A stretch of 64,000 nucleotides of DNA from Pseudomonas maumuensis (GCF_019139675.1 NZ_CP077077.1:4836001-4900000), one strand, 5' to 3'. Positions 9,152 through 20,441 are shown, counted from the first letter of the stretch. Translations and numbers: made by a program. Notes: generated from the letters alone by a model not told the origin.

Positions 9152-11302
9152 TCAGCTTTGCTGCGCCTGCTGTCCACGCAACCGCTCCAGCACCGCCTCT
9201 AGCGCCCGCTCGAACAGCAGGCCATCGTCCAGCAGGCGTACCTCGCCACGGCGCAGTGCCATGGCCAGCCCCATGCGGTTCCATTCGCGTACCTTCATGC
9301 CGGTGCGGTTGCTGAAGACCAGCCGGTCGTTGCTGTCGATACGCGCCACCAGCTTGCAACGCAGCGGCTCGTCGTCGTCCATCACCTCGACCCAGCTACC
9401 AACCTGCAACCGCTGTACCTGATGAACGGCAGGGTCATGCTCGTCGAGGGGCAAGCCAGTGTCCAACTCGGACTCATCGCTGACCACCAGCACGATATCG
9501 TCCTCCACCCAAACGTCGTCCAGCGCCGCATCCGCCTGCGGTGCGCCGCCACAGGCGCGCTGGTGCAGCTTCTCCAGTTGCAGGAAGAAGTCACGGGTGG
9601 CGGCGGAGTCCAGCGCCACCCCCGCCAGTCCGTTGCGCAGCGCCTTGAGCAGGCCCGGCACCTGCTCCAGCAGGCGTTGCGGCTCCCGGTACGGGGCAAT
9701 GCTGACCAACAGATCATCCACGGTCGCCAGGGCTTCGGCCCAGGCCGCCGAGGCCTCGCCCTGCTTGAGCCAGGCCAGCAGCAGCACCTGGCTCCAGGAC
9801 TGCACCAGCATCTGCACCACCACCTGCGGCAGCACCCGGCCATGCAGGCGGTCGTTCAGCTCCTGCTGCACACGCTGGCGGGCCAGCAGCGTACGGGCGC
9901 GGCCCTCCTCGGCGTCGCGGGTGCGCTGCTCGAGCAGTTCGTTGCGCCGACGTTCATCCTGGCTGAAAGCGAGAAACTCTTCGAGCAACTCGTCAAACAC
10001 CACGCAATCATCGGAAAAGTCATTGAGTAGGCGCTGGACGATGCGCTCGACGCGCAGGTGCAGGCTATCGCGCAGCCCTTCGGCCTCGGCCTCCCAGCCA
10101 ATGGCTGCGGCGGCGATTTCGTTGAGCAGGCGGCGCGCCGGGTGGCTGCCGCGGCTGAACACGCCCTTGTCGATCAACGCAACCTTGAGCATTGGGATGT
10201 GCAGGCGGGCGATCAACGCCCGCAGGCTAGCCGGCAAGTTGTCGTCGTCTTGGATGAAAACGAACAGCAAGTCGACCAGATTGATCGTGTCTTCGTCATC
10301 GACGGCAATGCGCCGCCGCGTGCCACTGCGCACACTGACCCGCAGCAGCAGTTGCTCCAGCTGCTGACCGAGGTTGAAGTCATCCGGCTCGCCAGGGGCC
10401 GGTACATAGTGCTGCAAGTGAGTGAGCAAACGCAGCAAGTCGCCGGTACTGGTCGGCTGCGCGGAACCTGCCGCCTGTAGCCGCGGCGCGACACGTCCGC
10501 GCACCGGTGCCAGCAGCGCCTGCACCGAGGCGAAGAACGCCTGCCCGGCGGAGTCGGGCAGCCCCCCCGGCAAAACGCTGGCCGGCACGCGCCTGGCAAT
10601 GCCGCGCCGGTCTTCGGCACGGCGTCGTGGCGCGGGCAACAGGTCCGGCAGCACCCCAGCGCTGGCGAGCAACTGGCTGGCCTCGCCGTAGAGCAGGTCG
10701 AGGTCGCGCAGCACATAGCGCTCGAACAGCTTGAGCAGCACCATCTTGACCCTGGCGCCAACCCCCAGGTTGCGCCCGGCATCCAGGAAGTAGCCACAGA
10801 GGTTGCTGGGCCCAAGCGGATTGTTCGCGGCCTCCAGCGGCACCTCCAGCAACGTGGTGAAACGCAGATTCAGTTGCTCCAGCAGAAACCCGTCACGCGA
10901 CAGTACCCGATCGACCATGGCCTGCACGGCGACCGAACGCTCCAGCATCGACTTGTCCCGGATCTGCGACCTGACCAGGGCCTCGAGCCCACCGCCCTGG
11001 CCAATTCGCGTGAAAGCGTCGTAGAAGGTATCGAGGAAACCCCGCTCGATGCTCTTGCGCTTCAGGCGCAGGTCACGCATGGCTTCGAAGTAGAGGTTCT
11101 GGTCGAGGCGGCCACTGGCCTTGTCGGCCATTTCGAACAGGGTGTCGTCAGCATTGTCGAACAACGCCTGCAAACCCTGGCGCAATTGCAGCGCGGCCTT
11201 GTCGCGCACTTGCAGGAGCAAGACCGGAAGGCAGGGCGAGGGCGCGCGCGCACCCCGGTCGATGGCAGCCGCCAAGGGCACCACCTTGCCTTCATCATGC
11301 AT
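9152..11302 (-). CDS. DUF1631 family protein
   Basis: A 716-residue protein of the DUF1631 family, often mislabelled thymidine phosphorylase. It is predicted soluble and mostly helical, with repeated leucine/arginine-rich segments and no recognisable enzyme motif. A short acidic stretch near residues 605-650 precedes a small beta-rich C-terminal segment (VGSWVEVMDDDEPLRCKL) that looks PilZ- or SH3-like. It is conserved between ampDE and nadC in Pseudomonas. Function is unknown. Confidence 0.8.
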   Translation of the reverse strand: MHDEGKVVPLAAAIDRGARAPSPCLPVLLLQVRDKAALQLRQGLQALFDNADDTLFEMADKASGRLDQNLYFEAMRDLRLKRKSIERGFLDTFYDAFTRIGQGGGLEALVRSQIRDKSMLERSVAVQAMVDRVLSRDGFLLEQLNLRFTTLLEVPLEAANNPLGPSNLCGYFLDAGRNLGVGARVKMVLLKLFERYVLRDLDLLYGEASQLLASAGVLPDLLPAPRRRAEDRRGIARRVPASVLPGGLPDSAGQAFFASVQALLAPVRGRVAPRLQAAGSAQPTSTGDLLRLLTHLQHYVPAPGEPDDFNLGQQLEQLLLRVSVRSGTRRRIAVDDEDTINLVDLLFVFIQDDDNLPASLRALIARLHIPMLKVALIDKGVFSRGSHPARRLLNEIAAAAIGWEAEAEGLRDSLHLRVERIVQRLLNDFSDDCVVFDELLEEFLAFSQDERRRNELLEQRTRDAEEGRARTLLARQRVQQELNDRLHGRVLPQVVVQMLVQSWSQVLLLAWLKQGEASAAWAEALATVDDLLVSIAPYREPQRLLEQVPGLLKALRNGLAGVALDSAATRDFFLQLEKLHQRACGGAPQADAALDDVWVEDDIVLVVSDESELDTGLPLDEHDPAVHQVQRLQVGSWVEVMDDDEPLRCKLVARIDSNDRLVFSNRTGMKVREWNRMGLAMALRRGEVRLLDDGLLFERALEAVLERLRGQQAQQS

Positions 11303-11547
11303 CCCGGACTCCTTGCTGGATGTTGCGTTGTTCGACTGGAAGGGGGATCGTCAAAGCTATGACGCCAATTACAAGGCGCTATTATCAGTGAAAATCCTGA
11401 CAGCTGCTAGCACGCCGTTCGCGCGCCTCAACTGACAATGCATTCACGCGATTGCTCAAATCCCCTGACCAAAGGTCATCGACCCGGCAGCTGTACACGC
11501 CGCCCCCCTGCCCTATAATCGCCGGCACCTAGCTTGTGGAGCCGACC

Positions 11548-12396
11548 ATGCCGAACCTACGCCTCGCCGACCTGACCGCCGAAATCGAAGCCAACGTGCG
11601 CCGCGCGCTGCTCGAGGACATCGGCAGCGGCGACATCACCGCCCAGCTGATCCCGGCCGAGCGCCTGGCCAAGGCGACCATCATCACCCGCGAAGACTGC
11701 GTGATCGCAGGCACCGCCTGGGTCGATGCGGTGTTCCGCCAGCTCGACCCGCGGGTGGCGGTGCATTGGCAGGTGGCCGATGGCGAACGCGCCACCGCCA
11801 ACCAGGCGCTGTTCCACCTCGAAGGTCCGGCACGCTCGCTGCTCAGTGGTGAACGCTCGGCACTGAACTTCCTGCAACTGCTCTCAGGCGTGGCGACTCG
11901 CGCGCGCTTCCTGGCCGACCTGGTCGAGGGCACCCAGGTGCGCCTGCTCGATACCCGCAAGACTCTGCCGGGGCTGCGCCTGGCGCAGAAGTACGCGGTT
12001 ACCTGCGGCGGCTGTCACAACCACCGCATCGGCCTGTACGACGCGTTCCTGATCAAGGAAAACCACATCGCCGCCAGTGGTGGCGTGGCCGAGGCCGTGG
12101 CGGCGGCGCACCGCATCGCCCCGGGCAAGCCGGTGGAAATCGAGGTGGAAAGCCTGGACGAACTGCGCCAGGCGCTGGCGGCGGGCGCCGATATCGTCAT
12201 GCTCGACGAACTGAGCCTGGATGAAATGCGCGAAGCGGTACGCATTACCGCGGGCAAAGCCAAGCTCGAGGCCAGCGGCGGGGTCAACGAGACCACCCTG
12301 CGGGTGATCGCCGACACCGGTGTGGACTACATCTCGATCGGTGCGATGACCAAGGATGTGAAGGCGGTCGACCTGTCGATGCGCCTGAGCCTGTGA
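11548..12396 (+). CDS. nadC: Nicotinate-nucleotide pyrophosphorylase (quinolinate phosphoribosyltransferase)
   Basis: Converts quinolinate and PRPP to nicotinate mononucleotide in de novo NAD synthesis. The 282-residue product shows the family blocks [34 protein letters not shown] and [11 protein letters not shown] codon at 11536 is in frame, but GGAG at 11538-11541 spaces well with the ATG at 11548. It ends at a strong intrinsic terminator shared with convergent trxB. Confidence 0.97.
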   Translation: MPNLRLADLTAEIEANVRRALLEDIGSGDITAQLIPAERLAKATIITREDCVIAGTAWVDAVFRQLDPRVAVHWQVADGERATANQALFHLEGPARSLLSGERSALNFLQLLSGVATRARFLADLVEGTQVRLLDTRKTLPGLRLAQKYAVTCGGCHNHRIGLYDAFLIKENHIAASGGVAEAVAAAHRIAPGKPVEIEVESLDELRQALAAGADIVMLDELSLDEMREAVRITAGKAKLEASGGVNETTLRVIADTGVDYISIGAMTKDVKAVDLSMRLSL

Positions 12397-12413
12397 GCTG
12401 AATCGCAGGTACA

Positions 12414-12441
12414 AAAAAACCGGCCTGATGGCCGGTTTTTT
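12414..12441. terminator. Bidirectional intrinsic terminator between nadC and trxB
   Basis: A CCGGCC-TGAT-GGCCGG hairpin (12420-12435) is flanked by six A residues on the left and six T residues on the right, so it can stop transcription from both converging genes. Confidence 0.92.
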
Positions 12442-12470
12442 CATTGCGGGGCAAGCCCGCAAAGGCTGGA

Positions 12471-13529
<1,059 letters not shown>

Positions 13530-13618
13530 CTACAACGCGTTGGTCCAAAACCGAAAAAGTTGAGCGCACTGTAGCGAGGCCGCAGAGATTAAGGAAATAT
13601 CCTTCGACAATCCACCTT

Positions 13619-13633
13619 ATAGACAGTCTCTAT
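13619..13633. promoter_or_regulatory. Candidate OxyR half-operator upstream of trxB
   Basis: ATAG-N7-CTAT occurs once in the trxB-cysZ intergenic region. This is one dimer half of the classical OxyR recognition element. The second half expected 22 bp further on is not in register, so the call is tentative. Confidence 0.35.
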
Positions 13634-13760
13634 CCGCTGAGGAAATCCATAGGCATTGTCACCGCCCTTTGTTACACGCCGTTTCCCAAACGCGCCACGC
13701 CTTTCGTCGGCGCACCAAACTCGGTAAGGTCAGCGCGTTTTCCTCAAGCGGAGCACTCCG

Positions 13761-14489
13761 ATGCAAGCCCCCGTCCTGTCCGGCCCGCAGTACCTGCGCG
13801 AAGGCCTGAAACTGATCCTGAGCCCGGGCCTGCGCCTGTTCGTACTGCTGCCCCTGGCGGTCAACCTGCTGCTGTTCGGCGGCCTGATCTACTTCGCCGG
13901 TCACCAGTTCAGCCTGTGGGTCGATGCGCTGATGCCCACCCTGCCTGACTGGCTGAGCTTTCTCACCTACATCCTGTGGCCGCTGTTCGTCGCCCTGGTG
14001 CTGTTGATGGTGTTCTTCACCTTCACCCTGCTGGCCAACATCATCGCCGCGCCGTTCAACGGCTTCCTCGCGGAAAAGGTCGAGGTGGTGGTGCGTGGCC
14101 AGGACAACTTCCCACCCTTCAGCTGGGGCGAGCTGGTAGCCATGGTGCCACGCACCCTCAGCCGCGAGATGCGCAAGTTGGGCTACTTCCTGCCACGGGC
14201 CATCGGCCTGTTCATCCTCTCGTTCATCCCGGTGGTGAACGTGATCGCCGCGCCGCTGTGGCTGGTGTTCGGTATCTGGATGATGGCCATCCAGTACATC
14301 GACTACCCGGCGGACAACAACAAAATGAGCTGGCAGGACATGCTCGCCTGGCTGCGCCAAAAGCGCTGGCAATCGATGGGCTTTGGCGGGATCACCTATC
14401 TGGCGCTGATGATTCCGGGGGTCAACGTGCTGATGATGCCGGCGGCAGTTGCCGGGGCGACGTTGTTCTGGGTGCGTGAGCGCACTTGA
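13761..14489 (+). CDS. cysZ: Sulfate transporter CysZ
   Basis: Inner-membrane protein for sulfate uptake feeding cysteine synthesis. The 242-residue product has long hydrophobic segments near residues 20-50, 70-100, 145-185 and 205-235, and the CysZ N-terminal pattern [20 protein letters not shown]. It is divergent from trxB and followed by a REP palindrome. Confidence 0.9.
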   Translation: MQAPVLSGPQYLREGLKLILSPGLRLFVLLPLAVNLLLFGGLIYFAGHQFSLWVDALMPTLPDWLSFLTYILWPLFVALVLLMVFFTFTLLANIIAAPFNGFLAEKVEVVVRGQDNFPPFSWGELVAMVPRTLSREMRKLGYFLPRAIGLFILSFIPVVNVIAAPLWLVFGIWMMAIQYIDYPADNNKMSWQDMLAWLRQKRWQSMGFGGITYLALMIPGVNVLMMPAAVAGATLFWVRERT

Positions 14490-14496
14490 AAGGGCC

Positions 14497-14538
14497 GGGG
14501 GCGCGTTGCGCCCCTTTCGCCGGCAAGCCGGCTCCCGC
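14497..14538. repeat. REP palindrome
   Basis: GGGGGCGCG-TTGC-GCCCC followed by TTTCGCCGGCAAGCCGGCTCC, a Pseudomonas REP sequence directly downstream of cysZ. It is the same class as the copies at 28330 and 48222. Confidence 0.8.
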
Positions 14539-14603
14539 AGGCACAGCACAACCCTCTGTAGCAGCCATCTCGCCGCGGCAGCTAAAGCAAGACGCTGAAC
14601 GGA

Positions 14604-15920
14604 TCAGTGGCTCAGCTGGCTGGAAAACTGCCCCACCGCATCCACCACCTTCTTCGCCCCTTCCTGGATCTCGACGATCACTCCACCGGTATCGGCGGCC
14701 AGAGCCAGCCCCTGCTCAGCCTGGCGCTTGCTGGTGTCGATGATATCCACCGCGGCCTGGGCCAGCTGTTCGTTCTGCTGCACCACCTTGGCGATTTCCT
14801 CGGTGGCGCTGCTGGTGCGCGAAGCCAACTGGCGCACTTCGTCGGCGACCACGGCAAAGCCACGCCCCTGCTCGCCGGCACGGGCGGCCTCGATGGCGGC
14901 GTTGAGCGCCAGCAGGTTGGTCTGCCCGGCGATATCGCTAATGGTCTTGATGATCGCGCCGATCACTTTCGACTGCTTGTCCAACGCCTGGATGCCCTCG
15001 GCGGCGTCCTGCATCGAGCCTTCCAGGCCACGCATCACCTCGACGGTCTGGGTCACCACGTCGGTGGCCTTGCGCGCACTGTCGTCGGTTTCCAGCGACG
15101 TGGTGTAGGCGATGTCGGCGGCCTGGGCCACGGCCAGTTCCTGGTTGACCTGGTCGGTGATCACGGTGGCGAACTTGACCACTTTGTAGAGCACGTCATG
15201 AGCGTCGATGATCGGGTTGTACGAGGCCTCCAGCCATACCACCCGGCCATGGGCGTCGATACGTTTGAAGCGCTCGGCGACGAATTCGCCGCGACGCAGC
15301 CTGTTCCAGAACTCCTGGTAACCCGCCGAGTTGGCCTCTTCCGGCTCACAGAACATGCGGTGCGACTTGCCGCGAACCTGCTCCAGCGTGTAGCCCATGG
15401 TCTGCAGGAAGCGGTCGTTGGCGGTCAGCACCTGGCCTTCGAGGTTGAACTCGATCACCGCGGTGGAGCGCATCAGGGCCTTGATCAGGCTCTCATGCTC
15501 GCGAGAAGTCTCGATGGTGCGGGTCAGGTCGCTGGAGTGCAGGGAGAAGTACTTGATACGCCCGTCACCATCCTTGACCGGCTGCAGGATCGAACGCAGC
15601 CAGGCCTCGTCGCCGTTGCCACGCAACAGGCGGAAAGCACCGTTGAGGTGTTCGCCACGGGTGATGGCATGCTTCATGCGCTGGTAGAAATCGAGCTTCT
15701 TCACATGGGCCGGGACGATTTCCTCGATATTGCGGCCGATCAACTGCTCGGCGCGATAACCCATCTCTGCCTCGAAGTTGCCATTGACCGACTCGATGCG
15801 CCCCTGGGGGTCGAGCTGGAGCACCAGCATCTCGCTATCGAGGCTGTTCTTGACCTGCTCGATGGACATCAGCTCTTCGCGCAGTTGCTGGATTTCTTTC
15901 TTAAGTTTGCTATTGAACAT
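14604..15920 (-). CDS. Soluble double-PAS chemotaxis-type transducer (BdlA/Aer-like)
   Basis: A 438-residue protein with a short coiled N-terminus, two PAS domains (about residues 30-145 and 150-265) and a C-terminal methyl-accepting signalling domain containing [20 protein letters not shown]. It has no transmembrane segment. This layout is that of BdlA, the biofilm-dispersal transducer, and of soluble Aer-like redox sensors. Cofactor and output are not evident. The ATG giving [10 protein letters not shown] is preferred: it has a GGGAGAG ribosome binding site, whereas longer in-frame starts add a non-conserved tail. Confidence 0.85.
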   Translation of the reverse strand: MFNSKLKKEIQQLREELMSIEQVKNSLDSEMLVLQLDPQGRIESVNGNFEAEMGYRAEQLIGRNIEEIVPAHVKKLDFYQRMKHAITRGEHLNGAFRLLRGNGDEAWLRSILQPVKDGDGRIKYFSLHSSDLTRTIETSREHESLIKALMRSTAVIEFNLEGQVLTANDRFLQTMGYTLEQVRGKSHRMFCEPEEANSAGYQEFWNRLRRGEFVAERFKRIDAHGRVVWLEASYNPIIDAHDVLYKVVKFATVITDQVNQELAVAQAADIAYTTSLETDDSARKATDVVTQTVEVMRGLEGSMQDAAEGIQALDKQSKVIGAIIKTISDIAGQTNLLALNAAIEAARAGEQGRGFAVVADEVRQLASRTSSATEEIAKVVQQNEQLAQAAVDIIDTSKRQAEQGLALAADTGGVIVEIQEGAKKVVDAVGQFSSQLSH

Positions 15921-16099
15921 GGCCGCTCTCCCGGAGCGCATTCCCGTAGTCGAATGCATCTGCATCGGCTGCGTCCCGAGAGTTCTTGAGTACGCTGCAA
16001 GGAAATATTCATACAGACGAAACTGCCGGGAATCAGGCGTCATCCGCACGTCACAAAGACGTCATATAGCCGCAACGGAGGCGTCGGAGACTTTTCGTC

Positions 16100-17311
16100 A
16101 TGAACACACCTTCCTTGCGCATCACCCTGGTCAGCGAAACCTTCCCACCCGAGATCAACGGCGTGGCCAACACCCTGGGTCGCCTCAGCGAGGGGCTGCG
16201 CCAGCGCGGTCACCAGGTCGAGCTGATCCGCCCGCGCCAGGCCTGCGACCATGCAACGGGCAGCGATGACGCGTTGCTGCTGTGTCGGGGCTGGCCACTG
16301 CCCGGTTACCCCGGCCTGCAGTGGGGCGAAGTATCGATGCACAAACTATGGCGTCGCTGGCGCCGGCAGCGTCCGGACGTGCTGTACATTGCCACCGAAG
16401 GTCCGCTGGGCCTGAGCGCCCTGCGCGCCGCCCGGCGCCTGGGCGTGGTGGTAGTCAGCGGTTTTCACACCAACTTCGCGCAGTACTCGGGGCAATATGG
16501 CCTGGGCCTGCTATCGCGGCTGCTCACCCACTACCTGCGCTGGTTCCATCGGCGTACCGCCATCACCCTGGTGCCCAGCATCAGCCAGCGCCTGGAACTG
16601 GAACGCCGCGGCTTCGAACGCCTTGGCCTGATGGCTCGTGGGGTTGACGCCAGCCTGTTCACCCCGGCAAGGCGCAGCCAGGCACTGCGCGAACAGTGGG
16701 GGCTGGGCATGGATGAGCTGGCCGTGCTGCATGTCGGGCGGCTGGCCGCGGAAAAGAACTTGGCGCTGCTGCGTCCCTGCATGGAAGCCCTGCACAAGGC
16801 CTATCCAGACCAGCGGCTGCGCCTGGTGATCGTCGGCGATGGCCCACTGCGCGGCCAGCTCGAACAACAGCTGCCCGATGCGGTGTTCTGCGGTGCGCAG
16901 CGCGGCGAGGTGCTGGCCGAGCACTACGCCAGTGGTGACCTGTTTCTGTTCCCGAGCCTGACCGAGACCTTTGGCAACGTGGTACTAGAGGCGCTCGCCT
17001 CAGGCCTTGCCGTGGTCGCCTACGATGAAGCCGCCGCCGCCCAGCACATCCGCCATGGCCACAGCGGCGCGCTGGCCATGCCGGGTGATCAGGCGGCGTT
17101 CATCGACGCAGCCTGCTGGTTGCTGGAGGAAAGCGAAACCCTGCGTCGGGTACGCCTCAATGCCCGCCAGCACGCCAGCCGCCAGGGCTGGCCGGCGATC
17201 ATCGAGCAGTTCGAGGGTTACCTGTACGATGCCTGCCGCGGGTTGCAGGATACCCGCGAACAGCCGTCGCCCTTGATGATCAAGCCAGGGTCGTCAGCGC
17301 CTCACGGCTGA
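16100..17311 (+). CDS. Glycosyltransferase (GT4 type, GDP-mannose-dependent mannosyltransferase-like)
   Basis: A 403-residue two-domain GT-B enzyme. The N-terminal acceptor domain starts ITLVSETFPPEINGVANTLGR, typical of MgtA-like mannosyltransferases. The donor domain has VLHVGRLAAEKN and the ESx7E-type motif region FLFPSLTETFGNVVLEALA. It probably transfers a hexose from a nucleotide sugar; the acceptor is unknown. The 3' end overlaps the convergent oxidoreductase gene by 32 bp. Confidence 0.85.
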   Translation: MNTPSLRITLVSETFPPEINGVANTLGRLSEGLRQRGHQVELIRPRQACDHATGSDDALLLCRGWPLPGYPGLQWGEVSMHKLWRRWRRQRPDVLYIATEGPLGLSALRAARRLGVVVVSGFHTNFAQYSGQYGLGLLSRLLTHYLRWFHRRTAITLVPSISQRLELERRGFERLGLMARGVDASLFTPARRSQALREQWGLGMDELAVLHVGRLAAEKNLALLRPCMEALHKAYPDQRLRLVIVGDGPLRGQLEQQLPDAVFCGAQRGEVLAEHYASGDLFLFPSLTETFGNVVLEALASGLAVVAYDEAAAAQHIRHGHSGALAMPGDQAAFIDAACWLLEESETLRRVRLNARQHASRQGWPAIIEQFEGYLYDACRGLQDTREQPSPLMIKPGSSAPHG

Positions 17312-18383
17312 ACGGCAGCACGTCTCCCTCGCGCCCCTCTCGAACCTTGCGCGCCCATTCGGCATCCACCAGCAAGGCACGGCCCACGGCCACCAGGTCG
17401 AACTCCTGGTCCTGCAAGCGTTGCAGCAAGCCTTCGAGGCTGGCCGGCTTGGCCACTTTGTCGGTGGCGACCATGAACTGCAGGAACTCGCCATCCAGGC
17501 CGACACTGCCCACGGTGATGGTCGGCTTGCCGGTGAGCTGGCGGGTCCAACCGGCCAGGTTCAGCTCGCTGCCCTCGAATTCCGGCTCCCAGAAGCGCCG
17601 GGTAGAGCAGTGGAAGATATCCACACCCGCGTCACACAAGGGCTTGAGGAATGCCGCCAGGGCCTCCGGGGTCTGTACCAGGCGTGCGTTGTAGTCCTGC
17701 TGCTTCCACTGCGAAAAGCGCAGGATGATTGGGAAGTCCGGGCCGACGGCTGCGCGCACCGCCTGGATAAGCTCGATGGCGAAACGCGAGCGTCCGGCCA
17801 GGTCACCGCCGTATTCGTCGTCGCGACGGTTGCTGGCCTCCCAAAAGAACTGGTCGATCAGGTAGCCGTGGGCACCGTGGATTTCCACGCCGTCCATGCC
17901 GATGGCCTGGGCATCGCGCGCGGCCTGGGCGAAGGCGGCGATCACCTCGCGAATGTCGTCGTGGCTCATCTCCTGAACCAATACCTGGCCATCCTTCTCC
18001 TTGCCGCTCGGCCCGTAGCCAGGCACCTCGGCATCCGGCTCGGTGCCCAGGCGGCGCACACTGCCCACGTGCCACAGTTGCGGCACGATGCGCCCGCCTT
18101 CGGCATGTACCGCGTCGACCACACGCTTCCAACCGGCCAGGGCATCTTCGCCATGGAAGCGCGGCACATTGGCGTAGCCATTGGCGGCCTTGTGCCCGAC
18201 CGTGGTGCCTTCGGTGATGATCAACCCGACACCGGCGGCGGCGCGGCGACGGTAATAGTCGACCACTGCGTCATGGGGTACGCCACCGGGGCAGAAGGTA
18301 CGGGTCATCGGTGCCATGACCACGCGGGTCGGCAGATCGAGGGTGCCGAGGGTGAAGGGCTGGAACAGAGGGTTGCTGGACAT
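17280..18383 (-). CDS. NADH:flavin oxidoreductase, Old Yellow Enzyme family
   Basis: A 367-residue FMN-dependent TIM-barrel ene-reductase. Typical motifs are visible: VVMAPMTR near the N-terminus, the substrate and FMN residues in GMDGVEIHGAHGYLIDQFF, RRDDEYGGDLAGRSRF, and a late GRALLVDAEW. It lacks the extra iron-sulfur and flavodoxin domains of 2,4-dienoyl-CoA reductases. Likely substrates are activated alkenes or nitro compounds; none can be assigned. Confidence 0.88.
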   Translation of the reverse strand: MSSNPLFQPFTLGTLDLPTRVVMAPMTRTFCPGGVPHDAVVDYYRRRAAAGVGLIITEGTTVGHKAANGYANVPRFHGEDALAGWKRVVDAVHAEGGRIVPQLWHVGSVRRLGTEPDAEVPGYGPSGKEKDGQVLVQEMSHDDIREVIAAFAQAARDAQAIGMDGVEIHGAHGYLIDQFFWEASNRRDDEYGGDLAGRSRFAIELIQAVRAAVGPDFPIILRFSQWKQQDYNARLVQTPEALAAFLKPLCDAGVDIFHCSTRRFWEPEFEGSELNLAGWTRQLTGKPTITVGSVGLDGEFLQFMVATDKVAKPASLEGLLQRLQDQEFDLVAVGRALLVDAEWARKVREGREGDVLPFSREALTTLA

Positions 18384-18634
18384 GCGGCGCTCCCGACGGG
18401 TGAGTAAATGCGCCTGAGCTTAGGGGCCGCCTGGCGGATGGCCCAGCATTATTGATTGCAGTGATCGGCTGTCATCGTTGTGAGCGGAACGAATTGCAAC
18501 AGGAAATTTATTTTCAGAAAGGGCTTGAATTCGTCCGGCGCTTGCCTGACTTTAGAGTCAAGAGGCGCAGAAAAACCAACGCCCTCAGTGGCCTAGGCGC
18601 GCCTCTCGCGAGCAAGCTGAATAAGGATTGAATC

Positions 18635-18982
18635 ATGCAAATCCAGGTCAACAGCAGCAACCATATCGAAGGCAACATCCGTCTCGACCAATGGGTCCGC
18701 AGCACTCTGCAAAGCAGCCTCGAACGTTACGAGGACGACCTCACCCGCATTGAAGTCCACCTGCGCGACGAAAACGGCGCCAAGCCCGGTCCCCACGACA
18801 AACGCTGCCAGATGGAGGCTCGCCCGAAGGGTCACCAACCGATTTCCGTGACCCACACCGCCACTTCGCTGGAACATGCCGTCGATGGCGCCGCCAGCAA
18901 ACTGAACCACGCCCTGGAGCACTTCTACGGCAAGCTGCGCAGCAAGCGCGGCGCCCTGGAACTGAGTGACCCAGACGCCTGA
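18635..18982 (+). CDS. HPF/RaiA-family ribosome-associated protein
   Basis: A 115-residue protein with the beta-alpha-beta-beta-beta-alpha pattern of the sigma-54 modulation/ribosome hibernation family (MQIQVNSSNHIEG, RIEVHLRDENG, CQMEARPKGHQPISV, then a C-terminal helix). It lacks the long C-terminal dimerisation domain of HPF-long. It may bind the 30S subunit in stationary phase. It stands alone, with an intrinsic terminator 20 bp downstream. Confidence 0.75.
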   Translation: MQIQVNSSNHIEGNIRLDQWVRSTLQSSLERYEDDLTRIEVHLRDENGAKPGPHDKRCQMEARPKGHQPISVTHTATSLEHAVDGAASKLNHALEHFYGKLRSKRGALELSDPDA

Positions 18983-19003
18983 CCGACAACGGTTCAGACA
19001 AGA

Positions 19004-19030
19004 ACGCCCGGCCTTGCGCCGGGCGTTTTC
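19004..19030 (+). terminator. Intrinsic terminator of the HPF-like gene
   Basis: An ACGCCCGG...CCGGGCGT stem with a short loop, followed by four T residues. Confidence 0.85.
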
Positions 19031-19111
19031 ATTGTTCACCGATCAGCGGGCCTGAACCAACCTCGGCCGCGCCCGGTCAACTTCTGCAATCACTCATTGC
19101 AGAACCCGACC

Positions 19112-19411
19112 ATGAACAACCCTTTCGATCACATCAGCGCCGCCTTCGCCCCGGAGTACCGGGTCAACCTGAGCATCGAACGCCTGGACGGCAGCATCAT
19201 GCTGACCCTCTCCGACGACAGCGGCGTGGTTGCCAAGCGCCTGATCAGCCAGGCCCAGCGCAATGACCCGGTGCGCCTGCAGCGGGTCATCGACAGCATC
19301 CGCCTGGGCCTGGCCATCGAGCTGGGGCAGAACCCGCTGGAAGTGCTCGCCGCCCTGACCCGCCCCGCGCACAGCGAGCGCCGCTTCCCTGGCGCCGGTC
19401 TGGCCAACTGA
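19112..19411 (+). CDS. Small conserved Pseudomonas protein (DUF3509-like)
   Basis: A 99-residue protein beginning MNNPFDHISAAFAPEYRVN, with two beta-rich stretches and a helix (RLQRVIDSIRLGLAIELG). It resembles the small DUF3509 proteins common in Pseudomonas; function is unknown. An upstream in-frame start at 19097 gives five more residues, and the ATG at 19112 is chosen because the conserved part begins there. It ends four bases from convergent psiE. Confidence 0.65.
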   Translation: MNNPFDHISAAFAPEYRVNLSIERLDGSIMLTLSDDSGVVAKRLISQAQRNDPVRLQRVIDSIRLGLAIELGQNPLEVLAALTRPAHSERRFPGAGLAN

Positions 19412-19414
19412 GGG

Positions 19415-19885
19415 CTATTTGCCCTCGTCCACTTCCTTGCCGCTGGCATCCAGCGCCTTGGTCGACGGGTAGCGGTACGACGCATAGCGCACCACCAGGA
19501 TGGCGAAGGCCAGCAGCAGGATACCGCCGCACACATACAGCAAGCCGACATCCGGCGCCTTGTGGTGCGAGACATCGCCGATCAACAAACGCGTAAGCGC
19601 GGTGATCGCCACGTAGAGCAGGAAGCGGATCGGCATGTGGTTGGTCTTGAAGTAGATCCCCACCATCGCCCCCAGCTCCAGGTAGATGAACAGCAGCAGG
19701 ATGTCATCGACGCTGACCCCGCCCTTGCCCAGCATGTCCAGGAAGGTCACCACTGCCGCATAGGCGGTGATCGCGCCGATACCGAACAGCGCCAGGTAGT
19801 GGAAGGCCTCCACACACAGGTTGCCCAGCGAGTCGGCGGAGCCGTGCAGGCCCTTGCGCAGCTTTTCTGCCCATTTGATGTTCAC
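19415..19885 (-). CDS. psiE: Phosphate-starvation-inducible PsiE family membrane protein
   Basis: A 156-residue protein with four transmembrane segments (about residues 28-50, 60-80, 87-103 and 113-131). The motif LELGAMVGIYFKTNHMPIRF is characteristic of PsiE. Its role is unknown despite the name. The start is GTG preceded by GGGGAA. Confidence 0.85.
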   Translation of the reverse strand: MNIKWAEKLRKGLHGSADSLGNLCVEAFHYLALFGIGAITAYAAVVTFLDMLGKGGVSVDDILLLFIYLELGAMVGIYFKTNHMPIRFLLYVAITALTRLLIGDVSHHKAPDVGLLYVCGGILLLAFAILVVRYASYRYPSTKALDASGKEVDEGK

Positions 19886-20050
19886 GATGTTCGATTCCCC
19901 GATACGGCTGAAAGTCTTGTGCCATGCAGTTAAAGGGCCACGGCCCCTGTCTTGGAAGGCGGTCGATTGCCGCAGGGCACCTGTGGGCTACGCTGATTTT
20001 CAGTTTGCCTGGCCATCATTGCGGTTGCAGGGTGATGGCCTGGCGATGTA

Positions 20051-20066
20051 CTGTATAAAAATACAG
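20051..20066. promoter_or_regulatory. LexA (SOS) box of yebG
   Basis: CTGTATAAAAATACAG matches the CTGT-N8-ACAG LexA consensus. It lies 42 bp before the yebG ATG and overlaps a likely -10 region. yebG is a known SOS gene in other gamma-proteobacteria. Confidence 0.9.
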
Positions 20067-20107
20067 TTATCCGCAACCCAATCAGCAAAAAGGCACAGAG
20101 GTGATGA

Positions 20108-20371
20108 ATGGCCGTCGAAGTGGTGTACCGCAGCAGCCGCGACCCGGAGCGCTTGTTCATGGATAAGGCCGAAGCAGACCGTCACGACAAGATGCTCGAG
20201 CTGGCCGAACGCCTGGCCGAGGTATTGCACAAGGCCGTGCCTTCGATGAGCGAGCAGCAGGTCGAGGAAGCCGGCATCTACATGGCCAAGAACCGCGATG
20301 TGTTCGCCCGGGCATTCAAGAGCCAGCCCGATGCGCTGGCGGAGCTGCTCGAAGGCGGCGCGGTGGAATGA
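20108..20371 (+). CDS. yebG: YebG family DNA-damage-inducible protein
   Basis: An 87-residue YebG homologue (MAVEVVYRSSRDPERLFMDKAEAD start), conserved as a small SOS-induced protein of unclear biochemical role. The LexA box 42 bp upstream supports damage-dependent expression. It is followed by an inverted REP pair that separates it from the convergent dehydrogenase gene. Confidence 0.9.
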   Translation: MAVEVVYRSSRDPERLFMDKAEADRHDKMLELAERLAEVLHKAVPSMSEQQVEEAGIYMAKNRDVFARAFKSQPDALAELLEGGAVE

Positions 20372-20376
20372 CGCCA

Positions 20377-20441
20377 TCGCGGGGCAAGCCCGCACGGCCC
20401 GCATCCATGGAAAATCTCGTGGGCGCGGGCTTGCCCCGCGA
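20377..20441. repeat. Inverted REP pair between yebG and the dehydrogenase gene
   Basis: Two perfect 17-base inverted copies (TCGCGGGGCAAGCCCGC at 20377-20393 and its complement at 20425-20441) form a long hairpin between convergent genes. It probably acts as a transcription end signal. Confidence 0.8.
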
